64,000 nucleotides of DNA, from NCBI GenBank assembly GCA_910577185.1, contig CAJTLR010000006.1, positions 4,262 through 68,261 of the forward strand, read 5' to 3'. The position numbers and the translations under genes were made by a program. The DNA is from an uncultured Acetatifactor sp. (GTDB lineage: Bacteria > Bacillota > Clostridia > Lachnospirales > Lachnospiraceae). Below the pieces are notes generated by a model. The model had not been told where the DNA came from. It ran no database searches and was given only the letters and a program-made list of their open reading frames with translations. Below, in pieces: positions 8,779-16,593 of this stretch; position 1 is the stretch's first letter; the number at the start of each line of letters is the position of its first letter.

Positions 8779-9672
8779 ATGAGCATGGAGAAGGACCACA
8801 GAAAAATGCCTGATTACAGGAAGCTGGAGAAAGCCTCCGGAAGAAGACGGAAAATAGGAAAGACGGTAACATACATGTTTCTGGTGTTTTGGGGCGTTCT
8901 TGTGCTGTTTCCTTTTTACTGGATGATTCTCACTTCCGTCAAAAGCTACAGTGCGTACAACGCCGAGTATATTCCGCGGTTTTTCACATTATCGCCTACC
9001 CTGCAGAATTATGCGGATGCCTTTACCGCAGTGCCTCTGGGGAGATATCTTCTCAACACCGTCATTTTCACTTTTGTGACCACGGCGCTGATGCTGGTGG
9101 TGATCACCCTTGCGGCATTTGCGTTTGCCAGGCTGGAATTCAGGGGGAAAAATATCCTGTTTGTACTGTTTCTGTCCCTGATGATGATTCCGGGCGAGCT
9201 GGTGATTATCACCAATTTTGTGACCATCACCAACTGGGATATGCGGAATTCTTTCCCCGGGCTGATTCTGCCTTCCGTTACGTCTGTCTTCTATATTTAT
9301 TTGCTGAAGGAGAATTTTGAGCAGATCCCGGACAGCCTATATTATGCGGCAAAGGTGGACGGCACCTCGGATTTAAAATACCTGCTGAAGGTGATGGTGC
9401 CAATCTCGAAACCTACGCTGATTACCGTGACCATACTGAAGGTGATCGAGTGCTGGAATTCCTATGTGTGGCCCAGGCTGATTACGGATGACGGGAACTA
9501 TTTCCTGGTTTCAAACGGGATTCAGGAGATCCGGGAGAACGGTTTCGGACGGGAAAACATTCCGGCCATGATGGCGGCCGTGGTGGTGATCTCTGTTCCG
9601 CTGATTATTTTGTTTCTGATATTCCGCAACAAAATTATGGAAGGTGTGTCAAGAGGAGGGACAAAAGGATGA
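8779..9672 (+). CDS. Sugar ABC transporter permease (MalG/UgpE type)
   Basis: The second permease (297 residues, about six helices), beginning with a basic cytoplasmic tail and then VTYMFLVFWGVLVLFPFYWMIL. The EAA loop reads YYAAKVDGTSDLKYLLKVMVP. I chose ATG 8779 because AAAGGA at 8767-8772 sits 6 nt upstream. The in-frame TTG at 8755 and ATG at 8773 have poorer spacing. The stop overlaps the binding-protein start by 4 bp (ATGA). Confidence 0.92.
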   Translation: MSMEKDHRKMPDYRKLEKASGRRRKIGKTVTYMFLVFWGVLVLFPFYWMILTSVKSYSAYNAEYIPRFFTLSPTLQNYADAFTAVPLGRYLLNTVIFTFVTTALMLVVITLAAFAFARLEFRGKNILFVLFLSLMMIPGELVIITNFVTITNWDMRNSFPGLILPSVTSVFYIYLLKENFEQIPDSLYYAAKVDGTSDLKYLLKVMVPISKPTLITVTILKVIECWNSYVWPRLITDDGNYFLVSNGIQEIRENGFGRENIPAMMAAVVVISVPLIILFLIFRNKIMEGVSRGGTKG

Positions 9673-11375
9673 GCCGCAGGAGGTGCATATGGCCGCTGTG
9701 GGAGAATCGTGCTCCGGGAGAACAGTGTGCGGGAAACATGGTGGAAAAAGGACAGGGAAATTCCGGAAAGCGGCGGGGCAGAATCCGGAATATTTTATCC
9801 GGGGCGATGATTCTGGCAGGCAGTATGTTCTGGCTTGGAGGATGCCATGGCTCCCAGGGGCTTGCGGCTTATGAAATACCCGGGGAATTTGATGATTCCG
9901 GACAGTATGAAATCACTTTCTGGGCCAAAAACGATACCAATAAGACCCAGACCAGGATTTATGAACGGGCAATCGATGATTTCCAGGCGCTGTATCCCAA
10001 TATCAGGGTGAATTTGCGTCTGTATACGGATTATGGGAAAATATACAATGATGTGATCACCAACATTGCCACCAATACCACGCCCAATGTCTGCATCACC
10101 TATCCGGATCACATTGCCACCTATCTGACCGGGAAAAACCTTGTGGTTTCCCTGGAGGAACTTTTTGCCCATGAAAAGTACGGACTGGGGGGTAGCGAGA
10201 TCAGGTTTGACGCGCCGGAGCAGGAGGAAATCATTCCCCAGTTTCTGGAAGAATGCTCTTTCGGCGGGCATTATTATGCCGTTCCGTATATGCGTTCCAC
10301 CGAGGCCTGCTATGTCAATAAGACTTATGTGGAGGCACTGGGGTATACTTTGCCGGAGACGCTGACCTGGGATTTTGTCTGGGAGGTTTCCGAGGCGGCA
10401 ATGGAACGGGACGGGGAGGGAAACTTTGCCGTCAACGGCCAGAAGGTGCTGATTCCCTTTATCTATAAATCCACCGACAATATGATGATACAGATGCTGC
10501 GGCAGCTGGACGCCGGATATTCCAATGAGGAGGGGGAGATACAGATCTTTCATGACACCACTAAGGAATTGCTGGAGACCATGGCGGAACATGCGGGCAC
10601 GGGAGCCTTCTCCACTTTTAAAGTATCCGGTTACCCGGCCAATTTCCTGAACGCGGGGCAGTGTATTTTTGCCATAGATTCCACGGCGGGAGCCACCTGG
10701 ATGGGCACCAACGCTCCGCTGATAGACATCAGCGAGGACAGACTGGTGGATTTCGAGACGGCGGTTATGACAATTCCGCAGTTTGACACGGAAAATCCGC
10801 GGATGATATCCCAGGGGCCTTCCGTATGTATTTTTAACAAGGCAGATCCCCAGGAGGTTCTTGCATCCTGGCTGTTTGTCCAGTATCTGCTGACAGATGA
10901 TGTCCAGATTGCCTATTCGGAGACGGAAGGGTATGTGCCGGTGACTTCAAAGGCGCAGAATTCGGAAGCGTATCAGGAATATCTGTCCCGGAGCGGGGAG
11001 GACAACAATCTGTACTATGATGTGAAAATCTCTGCGGCAAAGCTTCTTCTGGACAATGTGGAGAATACTTTTGTGACACCGGTGTTCAACGGTTCCGCCT
11101 CCCTCAGGGACGCGGCAGGACAGTTGATTGAAAATACGGTGAAATCCGTGATACGGAAGCAGACTGTGGATGATGCCTATTTCGAGAAGCTGTACGGGGA
11201 CGTGACATCCCTTTACCGTCTGGACCAGAGCGGAGAGTCCGTGGCCCGCGGGAAGGCAGAGCTGGGGAAGCTTCCCCAAACCGCCGCAGTGCTGCTGTGG
11301 GCCCTGGCGGGGACATGGATTTTGATTCTGCTGTATCTGCTGTTGCGGATGGCAAAAAGGAAGAAGAATCAGTAA
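9669..11375 (+). CDS. Extracellular solute-binding lipoprotein with C-terminal membrane helix
   Basis: A 568-residue family 1 solute-binding protein that should deliver the sugar to the preceding permeases. After a long basic N-terminus comes a hydrophobic run ending in a lipobox (FWLGGC, Cys about 59), then a binding domain from about 85 (YEITFWAKNDTN, IRVNLRLYTDYG). Unusually, the protein ends with a hydrophobic helix, AAVLLWALAGTWILILLYLL, and a basic tail, so it looks anchored at both ends. The start is set by GGAGG 9 nt before the ATG. It is last in the operon, downstream of the permeases. Confidence 0.88.
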   Translation: MSRRRCIWPLWENRAPGEQCAGNMVEKGQGNSGKRRGRIRNILSGAMILAGSMFWLGGCHGSQGLAAYEIPGEFDDSGQYEITFWAKNDTNKTQTRIYERAIDDFQALYPNIRVNLRLYTDYGKIYNDVITNIATNTTPNVCITYPDHIATYLTGKNLVVSLEELFAHEKYGLGGSEIRFDAPEQEEIIPQFLEECSFGGHYYAVPYMRSTEACYVNKTYVEALGYTLPETLTWDFVWEVSEAAMERDGEGNFAVNGQKVLIPFIYKSTDNMMIQMLRQLDAGYSNEEGEIQIFHDTTKELLETMAEHAGTGAFSTFKVSGYPANFLNAGQCIFAIDSTAGATWMGTNAPLIDISEDRLVDFETAVMTIPQFDTENPRMISQGPSVCIFNKADPQEVLASWLFVQYLLTDDVQIAYSETEGYVPVTSKAQNSEAYQEYLSRSGEDNNLYYDVKISAAKLLLDNVENTFVTPVFNGSASLRDAAGQLIENTVKSVIRKQTVDDAYFEKLYGDVTSLYRLDQSGESVARGKAELGKLPQTAAVLLWALAGTWILILLYLLLRMAKRKKNQ

Positions 11376-11480
11376 AAATTTCCCTTGCGGTCCGGAAAAT
11401 CGGGAAGCAGACAAAGAAATTTTAAGTAAAAAAGACAAAAATCCTCCGGAAATCAGGGTTTCAAATAAGCAATAATGCTA

Positions 11481-11508
11481 TTGCTTTCTTGGTGATATCG
11501 TGTATAAT
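11481..11508 (+). promoter_or_regulatory. Promoter upstream of the lipoprotein gene
   Basis: TTGCTT at 11481-11486 and TATAAT at 11503-11508 with a 16-bp spacer, giving a leader of about 160 nt. Nothing else is evident between 11376 and 11674. Confidence 0.6.
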
Positions 11509-11674
11509 TATTTCAAAGTTCCGGGACGGGCCGCAGTGACGGCCCGGTATCCGGACCCTGTCTGACCTATCCGCTGTATGTCCGGTGATTCTATCCGGCC
11601 ATGGACGGGCAGGAGGGCCGGAAAAGACAAATGGCGGCTGGCGCCATATTGCGGAACTGGAATGGAGGAGGATT

Positions 11675-12634
11675 ATGATGAAAAGAACAAAGAAGTATGC
11701 AGCATTGTTTTTGGCAGCAGCATTGGTAGCGGCATGTGTGGGCTGCGGTACCGATGATGGAAGCTCATCCGCGGATGCAGGAAATGTGAGCACCGAAAGC
11801 GGAAGCGAAGCAGGGGATGCAGGCTCCGAAAGCGGAAGCGAGGCAGGGGATGCAGGCTCCGAGAGCGGAAGCGAGGCAGGGGATGCAGGTACTGAGAGTG
11901 GAAGCGAAGCACAGGATGAGAGCTCTGCAGAAGGCTCAGAGGCCGGTGCGGAAGGAAGCGGCGAGGAAGCTTCCCAGGAAGAGCCGGGAACCGTACTGTC
12001 TCATGCGGAATATATGGCCGCAGAGCTGAACACAGAAGTTGTGGTAGAAGCTTATGTACAGGCAAAGCAGTCCTGGTGGGAGGACAAGGCCACCATTTAT
12101 GCCCAGGATGAGGATGGCGCTTATTTCTTCTATGAGACTGTCTGCTCTGAAGAGGATTATGCCAAGCTCACACCGGGAACCAAGATCAGGGTAACCGGAT
12201 TCAAGACCGAGTGGGAAGGCGAAGTTGAAATCATAGATGGTACCTTTGAAATTATCGACGGAAATTATGTGGCAGAGGCAGAGGATGTGACAGCACTGCT
12301 GGGCACGGAAGAGCTGATCAACCATCAGAATAAGTTTGTGGCCTTCAAAGGTCTGACTGTAGTGTCTGTTGATCCGGAGAATGAAGCCGGTGAAGAGGCT
12401 TTCTGGTACAAAGCGGATGGTTCCGGCCAGGATGGTGAAGACTTGTATTTCAGGGCTTCCATCAATGGGGAGACCTATACTTTCACGGTGGAATCCTATC
12501 TGTGTGACAACACCACAGATGTATATGCCGCTGTGAAGGAGCTGAAGGTGGGCGACAAGATTGACATGGAAGGCTTCCTGTACTGGTATCAGGGCGTAAA
12601 TCCCCATATTACTTCTGTAAAGACGGCCGAATAA
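11675..12634 (+). CDS. Lipoprotein with Ser/Glu/Gly repeat linker
   Basis: A 319-residue predicted lipoprotein of unknown function. It starts MMKRTKKYAALFLAAALVAAC, followed by a second Cys in CVGCG, either of which may be lipidated. Residues about 30-110 form a low-complexity linker with three or more 11-residue repeats (ESGSEAGDAGS). The DNA repeat period is 33 bp over roughly 11800-11910. The C-terminal 200 residues are rich in beta-type segments and look like two similar halves (EAYVQAKQSWW..., KFVAFKGLTVVSV...), possibly OB-like. GGAGGAG 4-7 nt upstream fixes the start. It is followed by a terminator and is probably monocistronic. Confidence 0.85.
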   Translation: MMKRTKKYAALFLAAALVAACVGCGTDDGSSSADAGNVSTESGSEAGDAGSESGSEAGDAGSESGSEAGDAGTESGSEAQDESSAEGSEAGAEGSGEEASQEEPGTVLSHAEYMAAELNTEVVVEAYVQAKQSWWEDKATIYAQDEDGAYFFYETVCSEEDYAKLTPGTKIRVTGFKTEWEGEVEIIDGTFEIIDGNYVAEAEDVTALLGTEELINHQNKFVAFKGLTVVSVDPENEAGEEAFWYKADGSGQDGEDLYFRASINGETYTFTVESYLCDNTTDVYAAVKELKVGDKIDMEGFLYWYQGVNPHITSVKTAE

Positions 12635-12655
12635 CCGTACGGACAATGAATGATT

Positions 12656-12708
12656 ACACCTTGAACACAGGAAATTTTCCTGAGGTTCAGGGTGTTTTCC
12701 TTTTGGCA
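12656..12708 (+). terminator. Terminator after the lipoprotein gene
   Basis: A long imperfect hairpin pairing ACACC...TGAAC with GGTTCA...GGTGT, with an inner CAGGAAA/TTTCCTG stem, followed by TTTTCCTTTT. Confidence 0.75.
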
Positions 12709-12729
12709 TATCTTGGTGCCGGAATAAAC

Positions 12730-12758
12730 TTGTATCTGCGGGGGAATTATGTTAGAAT
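12730..12758 (+). promoter_or_regulatory. Promoter overlapping the 44-bp repeats
   Basis: TTGTAT at 12730-12735 and TAGAAT at 12753-12758, spaced 17 bp. The -10 box lies inside the TTAGAAT/ATTCTAA palindrome that starts the tandem repeat. Confidence 0.55.
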
Positions 12759-12884
12759 GACCTTATTCTAAGGCGTGAAGGGGTCGAATGGGCCATAAGA
12801 ATGACCTTATTCTAAGGTATGAAGAGGCCGAATGCCATAAGAACGACTTTAACCTGAGGCATGAAGGGGCCGGAAGGCCATGGG
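12755..12884. repeat. Three 42-44-bp tandem repeats in a gene leader
   Basis: Units start at 12755, 12799 and 12841: GAATGACCTTATTCTAAGG followed by GTGAAGGGGTCGAATGGGCCATAA and variants. Copies 1 and 2 are close; copy 3 is degenerate. Copy 1 contains the palindrome TTAGAAT-6 nt-ATTCTAA. The array sits between the promoter and the kinase-like gene, in its 5' leader. Confidence 0.85.
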
Positions 12885-12918
12885 ACATGATTCGAAGCGT
12901 ATGCGAGGAGGAATGATT

Positions 12919-13404
12919 ATGAATCTGGTGCTTACCATAAGCCGGAGATTTGGTACCGGCGCAGGCGTGATCGCGGAGGAACTTTCCAGGAGACTGGATA
13001 TTCCCGTCTATGACAAAGCCTATATCGAGCATGAACTGGAAGACGAGAATTATGCGGACGAGGCAGAAGTCATCAGAGAGCTGGCATCTCATCCATGTAT
13101 CATCCTGGGGCGCTGTGCCTCGGAGATTTTGAAAGGCCAGGGCAATGTATTTAATATTTATGTATGTGCCGACAAGGAAGACCGCATTCAGCGCATCATG
13201 AAGAAGAAGGACCTGCCGTATGAGGAGGCCAGGGCCGTGCTGGATGAGAATGACAGGGCGAGAGCGGATTATTATTACCGGCATACGGGCAAGGTATGGG
13301 GAGATGTGAACAACTATCATATGATTCTTGACACTTCCCAGCTGGGCATCGGGAACTGTGCCAATATTCTCATCAAGTATTTTGAGAGAGTGGAAATTAT
13401 TTAA
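12919..13404 (+). CDS. Compact cytidylate-kinase-like protein
   Basis: A 161-residue protein of the cytidylate-kinase-like family. The N-terminus MNLVLTISRRFGTGAG has the family's degenerate P-loop, followed by ELSRRLDIPVYDK and then HPCIILGRCASEIL, FNIYVCADKEDRIQRI and DYYYRHTGKVWGD. Related proteins are typically about 200 residues. Here the helical segment between YDK and HPCIILGRC is only about 25 residues, so an internal stretch is missing without loss of frame. GAGGAGG 7 nt before ATG 12919 sets the start. Whether it is an active kinase is uncertain. Confidence 0.8.
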   Translation: MNLVLTISRRFGTGAGVIAEELSRRLDIPVYDKAYIEHELEDENYADEAEVIRELASHPCIILGRCASEILKGQGNVFNIYVCADKEDRIQRIMKKKDLPYEEARAVLDENDRARADYYYRHTGKVWGDVNNYHMILDTSQLGIGNCANILIKYFERVEII

Positions 13405-13439
13405 AATAAAATCTTTTGCGAAATAAGATACATACGAAG

Positions 13440-13470
13440 AAGCAACTGCGTTTCCGGGGGTTGCTTTTTT
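13440..13470 (+). terminator. Terminator after the kinase-like gene
   Basis: AGCAAC paired with GGTTGCT around a 13-nt loop, followed by six T. Confidence 0.8.
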
Positions 13471-13487
13471 GTATGCGCCTGTTCCCA

Positions 13488-13516
13488 TTGGAATATTCTG
13501 TAAAGCGCAGTATAGG
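13488..13516 (+). promoter_or_regulatory. Possible promoter of the Mrp-like operon
   Basis: TTGGAA at 13488-13493 and TATAGG at 13511-13516 with a 17-bp spacer, 45 bp before mrpE. The -10 is a weak match. Confidence 0.4.
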
Positions 13517-13560
13517 AGGGGGCAGACAGGACACATTTTTATCGGAAGGAGAATGGCCGC

Positions 13561-14037
13561 ATGTATTTGCTTTATTTTTTGTTATGGATTATTTTTAACG
13601 GGAATTTTACCCTGGAGATCTGTGTGTTTGGCCTGATCATCGCGGCAGTACTGCTGGCCTTTTCCTGCAAATTTACGGATCACAGCCTGGCCAGGGAGCG
13701 GGAGATTTACAAAAAGTTTCCTCTGTTTACCGGATATTGCTGCGTGCTGATCAGGGAGATCGTGAAAGCGAACTTTGGCGCCATACACATGATACTGACG
13801 CAGAAAGAGGAGATTGAGCCGGTTTTGGTGAGCTTTCATTCAAACCTGAAGACAAGAATGGGAAAGGCGCTGCTGGCCAATGCCATAACGCTGACACCGG
13901 GAACGATTACCGTCACTTTGGAAGATGCGGAATATAAGGTGCATTGTCTGGACGAGTCAATGGCAGAAGGCCTGGACCGGACAGTGTTTGAGACATATAT
14001 CCGGAAAATGGAGGGAGAATCCTCCCGGCTCAGATAA
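13561..14037 (+). CDS. mrpE: Cation antiporter subunit MrpE/MnhE
   Basis: A 158-residue membrane subunit of an Mrp-type Na+(K+)/H+ antiporter. Two N-terminal hydrophobic helices (YLLYFLLWIIFNGNF, ICVFGLIIAAVLLAF) are followed by VLIREIVKANFGAI and the family motif ANAITLTPGTITVTL, then a cytoplasmic C-terminus. GGAAGGAG precedes the ATG by about 10 nt. It is the first gene of a ten-gene run ending at 23507. Confidence 0.93.
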   Translation: MYLLYFLLWIIFNGNFTLEICVFGLIIAAVLLAFSCKFTDHSLAREREIYKKFPLFTGYCCVLIREIVKANFGAIHMILTQKEEIEPVLVSFHSNLKTRMGKALLANAITLTPGTITVTLEDAEYKVHCLDESMAEGLDRTVFETYIRKMEGESSRLR

Positions 14038-14098
14038 AGGCAGGGATGATATCGGAATCATCAGGAAAAAATTTGTCTTGTAGAGGGAGGCATATCAG

Positions 14099-14503
14099 GT
14101 GGGAAAAGGAATAGCAGGTTTGGAACAGGGGTATCAGATTTTAATGATGACGGCGCTTATCATACTGGCCATACTGGTGATTCTGTGCCTGATCCGGGCT
14201 ATCGTAGGGCCCAGGGTTGCGGACAGGATCGTGTCGGTCAATATGATGGGAACCATGGTCATCGTGATCATCGCCATTCTGACGCTGATGCTGGGGGAAG
14301 GCTATCTGGCAGATATCTGCCTGATCTATGCCATGATCAGTTTTCTGGCGGTCATTGTGCTGACAAAGGTATATATGGGAGTATATCTGGAAAAGCGGCT
14401 GCAGGAGGACGGGAAGGGCAGGGAGACAAAATGTGATGCCGCTGCCGGACCCGGTGACAGGCAGACGGAGAAGCGTTTTCCGGAACAGGAGGGCATGGGA
14501 TGA
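14099..14503 (+). CDS. mrpF: Cation antiporter subunit MrpF/MnhF
   Basis: A 134-residue small Mrp subunit with three membrane helices (QILMMTALIILAILVILCLI; GTMVIVIIAILTLML; ICLIYAMISFLAVIVL) and the conserved RAIVGPRVADRIV loop. The GTG start at 14099 is supported by GGGAGG 9 nt upstream. A hydrophilic tail of about 40 residues follows the last helix, longer than usual for MrpF. The stop overlaps mrpG by 4 bp. Confidence 0.92.
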   Translation: MGKGIAGLEQGYQILMMTALIILAILVILCLIRAIVGPRVADRIVSVNMMGTMVIVIIAILTLMLGEGYLADICLIYAMISFLAVIVLTKVYMGVYLEKRLQEDGKGRETKCDAAAGPGDRQTEKRFPEQEGMG

Positions 14504-14916
14504 TTGCGCTGGAGTGGATTCGTTTTCTTCTGGGCGGCGGCCTGCTATTGGCAGGACTTGCCACCTTTGTCATTGAAATGATCGGGGTGTTCCGATTCCG
14601 GTACATCCTGAACCGTATGCATGCGGCGGCCATTGGGGACACGCTTGGAATCGGGTTTGCCCTGGCAGGGCTGATCATCCTGAACGGATTTGATTTTACT
14701 TCGCTGAAATTGTTCCTGGTGATTGTGTTTCTGTGGTTTTCTTCCCCGGTTTCCTCGCATCTGATCGCCCGGCTGGAAGTGACTACCAACGAGGACGGGG
14801 AAAAGTACTACCGGGTAAAGGCGCTGGGGGATTCGGACAGGAACAAGGCCGGGGATGGTGCGGAAGCGGAAAAAAAGACAGAAGACCGGAAAGTCGGGTC
14901 GGGAACAGGGGTGTGA
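14500..14916 (+). CDS. mrpG: Cation antiporter subunit MrpG/MnhG
   Basis: A 138-residue subunit with three membrane helices and the conserved segment RMHAAAIGDTLG after the first helix, diagnostic of MrpG. SSPVSSHLIARLE matches the family's C-terminal helix end. A charged tail of about 40 residues follows. Translation is coupled to mrpF through ATGA, and the next gene starts 2 bp after its stop. Confidence 0.92.
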   Translation: MIALEWIRFLLGGGLLLAGLATFVIEMIGVFRFRYILNRMHAAAIGDTLGIGFALAGLIILNGFDFTSLKLFLVIVFLWFSSPVSSHLIARLEVTTNEDGEKYYRVKALGDSDRNKAGDGAEAEKKTEDRKVGSGTGV

Positions 14917-14918
14917 GG

Positions 14919-15185
14919 ATGACAGTTTTTAATTGTATTTTGCTGGGATTTCTGGTGGTTTGTGCCATTGCGGCCAGCTTATCGAAAAAATTATTAAATA
15001 CCATATTGATATTCATGTCCTACAGTCTGATTATGTCCATTATCTGGATTTTGCTGGAATCGCCGGATCTGGCCATCACGGAAGCGGCAGTGGGCGCAGG
15101 TGTCACCACGGTACTGTTTCTGGTGACACTGAAAAAAATCAATGCCATACTGAAAAAGGAAGAGGACGGTCAGAAGGATGAGTAG
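14919..15185 (+). CDS. Small antiporter subunit, DUF4040/MbhD-like
   Basis: An 88-residue membrane protein with three hydrophobic helices and the motif ESPDLAITEAAVGAGVTTVLFL, which defines the MbhD-like domain found in the C-terminal part of MrpA or as a separate subunit of membrane-bound hydrogenases. Here it stands alone, so the MrpA functions are split as in Mbh-type complexes. It overlaps the next gene by 8 bp. Confidence 0.9.
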   Translation: MTVFNCILLGFLVVCAIAASLSKKLLNTILIFMSYSLIMSIIWILLESPDLAITEAAVGAGVTTVLFLVTLKKINAILKKEEDGQKDE

Positions 15186-16140
15186 AAAAATTCCGGAAGA
15201 AGAATACAGGAAGACTCTTTCAGGGCGGTTCCGGCAGTGGCTTGACGGCACAAAGGACCCCTTTCTGGGAGAAGTGGAGATGAAAAAGCAGGAGCCTTTC
15301 CGGGAGCCGGAGCAGGTGGTCCGGCGCAGAAAGCAGGACAGAAAGCTGCTTACGGAGCGGGTCTATGACCTGGAACACAATATGGAAGTGCGGATTTTCC
15401 AGAGGTTTTACAAGATATTCAGCGTACTGTTCTGTATTTTTCTGGTGGTCATGCTGCTGACTGCAGTGTCCGACCTGCCCTCTTTCGGCCAGGCGGATAA
15501 CCCGCCCAACAATGAGGTGGCGGCCAGGTATATTGAAAAGGGGCTCCAGGAAACGGGGGCGGTGAATATTGTCACCGGCATGATTCTGGATTACAGGGCA
15601 TTCGATACTCTGGGGGAATCCCATGTGCTGTTCATCGCCACATGTACGGTGCTGATTTTACTGCGGGTTGACAAAAAGGGAGACAAAGAAGAGGGAGAGG
15701 CCAACGACAGAATTCATGAACCGAAAAACGACGTGATTCTGCAGGCAGTGGCAAAAATTCTGGTTCCTCCGGTCTTTCTTTTCGGCATTTATATCATACT
15801 GGCAGGACATCTGGGGCCCGGGGGAGGATTTTCCGGGGGCGCCGTCATCGGGGCAGGGCTGATTTTATATTTAAATGCCTTTGGTTTTGCCAGAACAGAA
15901 CGGATTTTTACGGCGAAAACCTACCGAAGGATGAGTTTTTGCGCGCTGGCATGTTACAGCGCCGCGAAAAGCTATTCTTTTTATACGGGTGCCAATCACA
16001 TTGAGAGCGTGATTCCGCTGGGAACCCCCGGGGCGATTCTCAGCAGCGGGCTGATTCTGGTTTTGAATATCTGTGTGGGAGTGGTTGTGGCGGGCACCAT
16101 GTATACCTTTTATGTCATGTTCCGCAAGGGAGGTTATTAA
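15178..16140 (+). CDS. mrpB: MbhE-MrpB fusion subunit with cytoplasmic extension
   Basis: A 320-residue protein in three parts. Residues about 1-75 are charged and cytoplasmic. Residues about 80-165 hold two helices and the MbhE-like motif TGAVNIVTGMILDYRAFDTLGE. Residues about 185-320 are MrpB/MnhB with FGIYIILAGHLGPGGGFSGG and three further helices. In Mrp complexes the MbhE-like part is the end of MrpA, while in Mbh complexes it is separate. The fusion to MrpB together with a long soluble leader is uncommon in my experience of the family. Translation is coupled to the upstream gene. Confidence 0.88.
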   Translation: MSRKIPEEEYRKTLSGRFRQWLDGTKDPFLGEVEMKKQEPFREPEQVVRRRKQDRKLLTERVYDLEHNMEVRIFQRFYKIFSVLFCIFLVVMLLTAVSDLPSFGQADNPPNNEVAARYIEKGLQETGAVNIVTGMILDYRAFDTLGESHVLFIATCTVLILLRVDKKGDKEEGEANDRIHEPKNDVILQAVAKILVPPVFLFGIYIILAGHLGPGGGFSGGAVIGAGLILYLNAFGFARTERIFTAKTYRRMSFCALACYSAAKSYSFYTGANHIESVIPLGTPGAILSSGLILVLNICVGVVVAGTMYTFYVMFRKGGY

Positions 16141-16215
16141 GTTTAAAAATGGTCTGTTGTGAGGTAAAAATGGAAAAAGTTTTCCGGTATTTGGCAGGGC
16201 GCAGGGGGTGCAGGC

Positions 16216-16593
16216 ATGAATTTTGAATATTTGCTGAATAATTATGAGGAAGCAGCCGCCATGATTTTATTTGGGATCGGGTTTTCAAATCTTCTGCTGC
16301 AGAAGAACCTGATCAAAAAGATTATCGGACTGAATATTATGGATACCGCCACCTATCTTTTTCTGGCGCTGAAAGGGTATATTGATGGGAGAAAGGCTCC
16401 GGTGGTGGTGGATGGCATCCAGAGTGTGGAAGCTTATGTGAATCCCATTCCCAGCGGACTGGTATTGACGGGAATTGTGGTATCCGTTTCGGTGACGGCG
16501 CTGATGCTGTCCCTGACCATACGGCTTTACAGGCGGTACCATACGCTTGACCTGGACGAGATCAGTACATTGTTGAAAAAGGAGGGAAAGTGA
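16216..16593 (+). CDS. mrpC: Cation antiporter subunit MrpC/MnhC
   Basis: A 125-residue NuoK-like subunit with three membrane helices (AAMILFGIGFSNLLL, IGLNIMDTATYLFLAL, GLVLTGIVVSVSVTALMLSL). VNPIPSGLVLTGIVVSVSVTA is the MrpC signature region. GGGGGTGCAGGC precedes the ATG. The stop and the next start overlap as TGATG, so translation is coupled to mrpD. Confidence 0.92.
   Translation: MNFEYLLNNYEEAAAMILFGIGFSNLLLQKNLIKKIIGLNIMDTATYLFLALKGYIDGRKAPVVVDGIQSVEAYVNPIPSGLVLTGIVVSVSVTALMLSLTIRLYRRYHTLDLDEISTLLKKEGK

Noticed and set aside
16149..16226. 25-codon ORF before mrpC
   Set aside because: No Shine-Dalgarno and no distinctive composition; likely chance.
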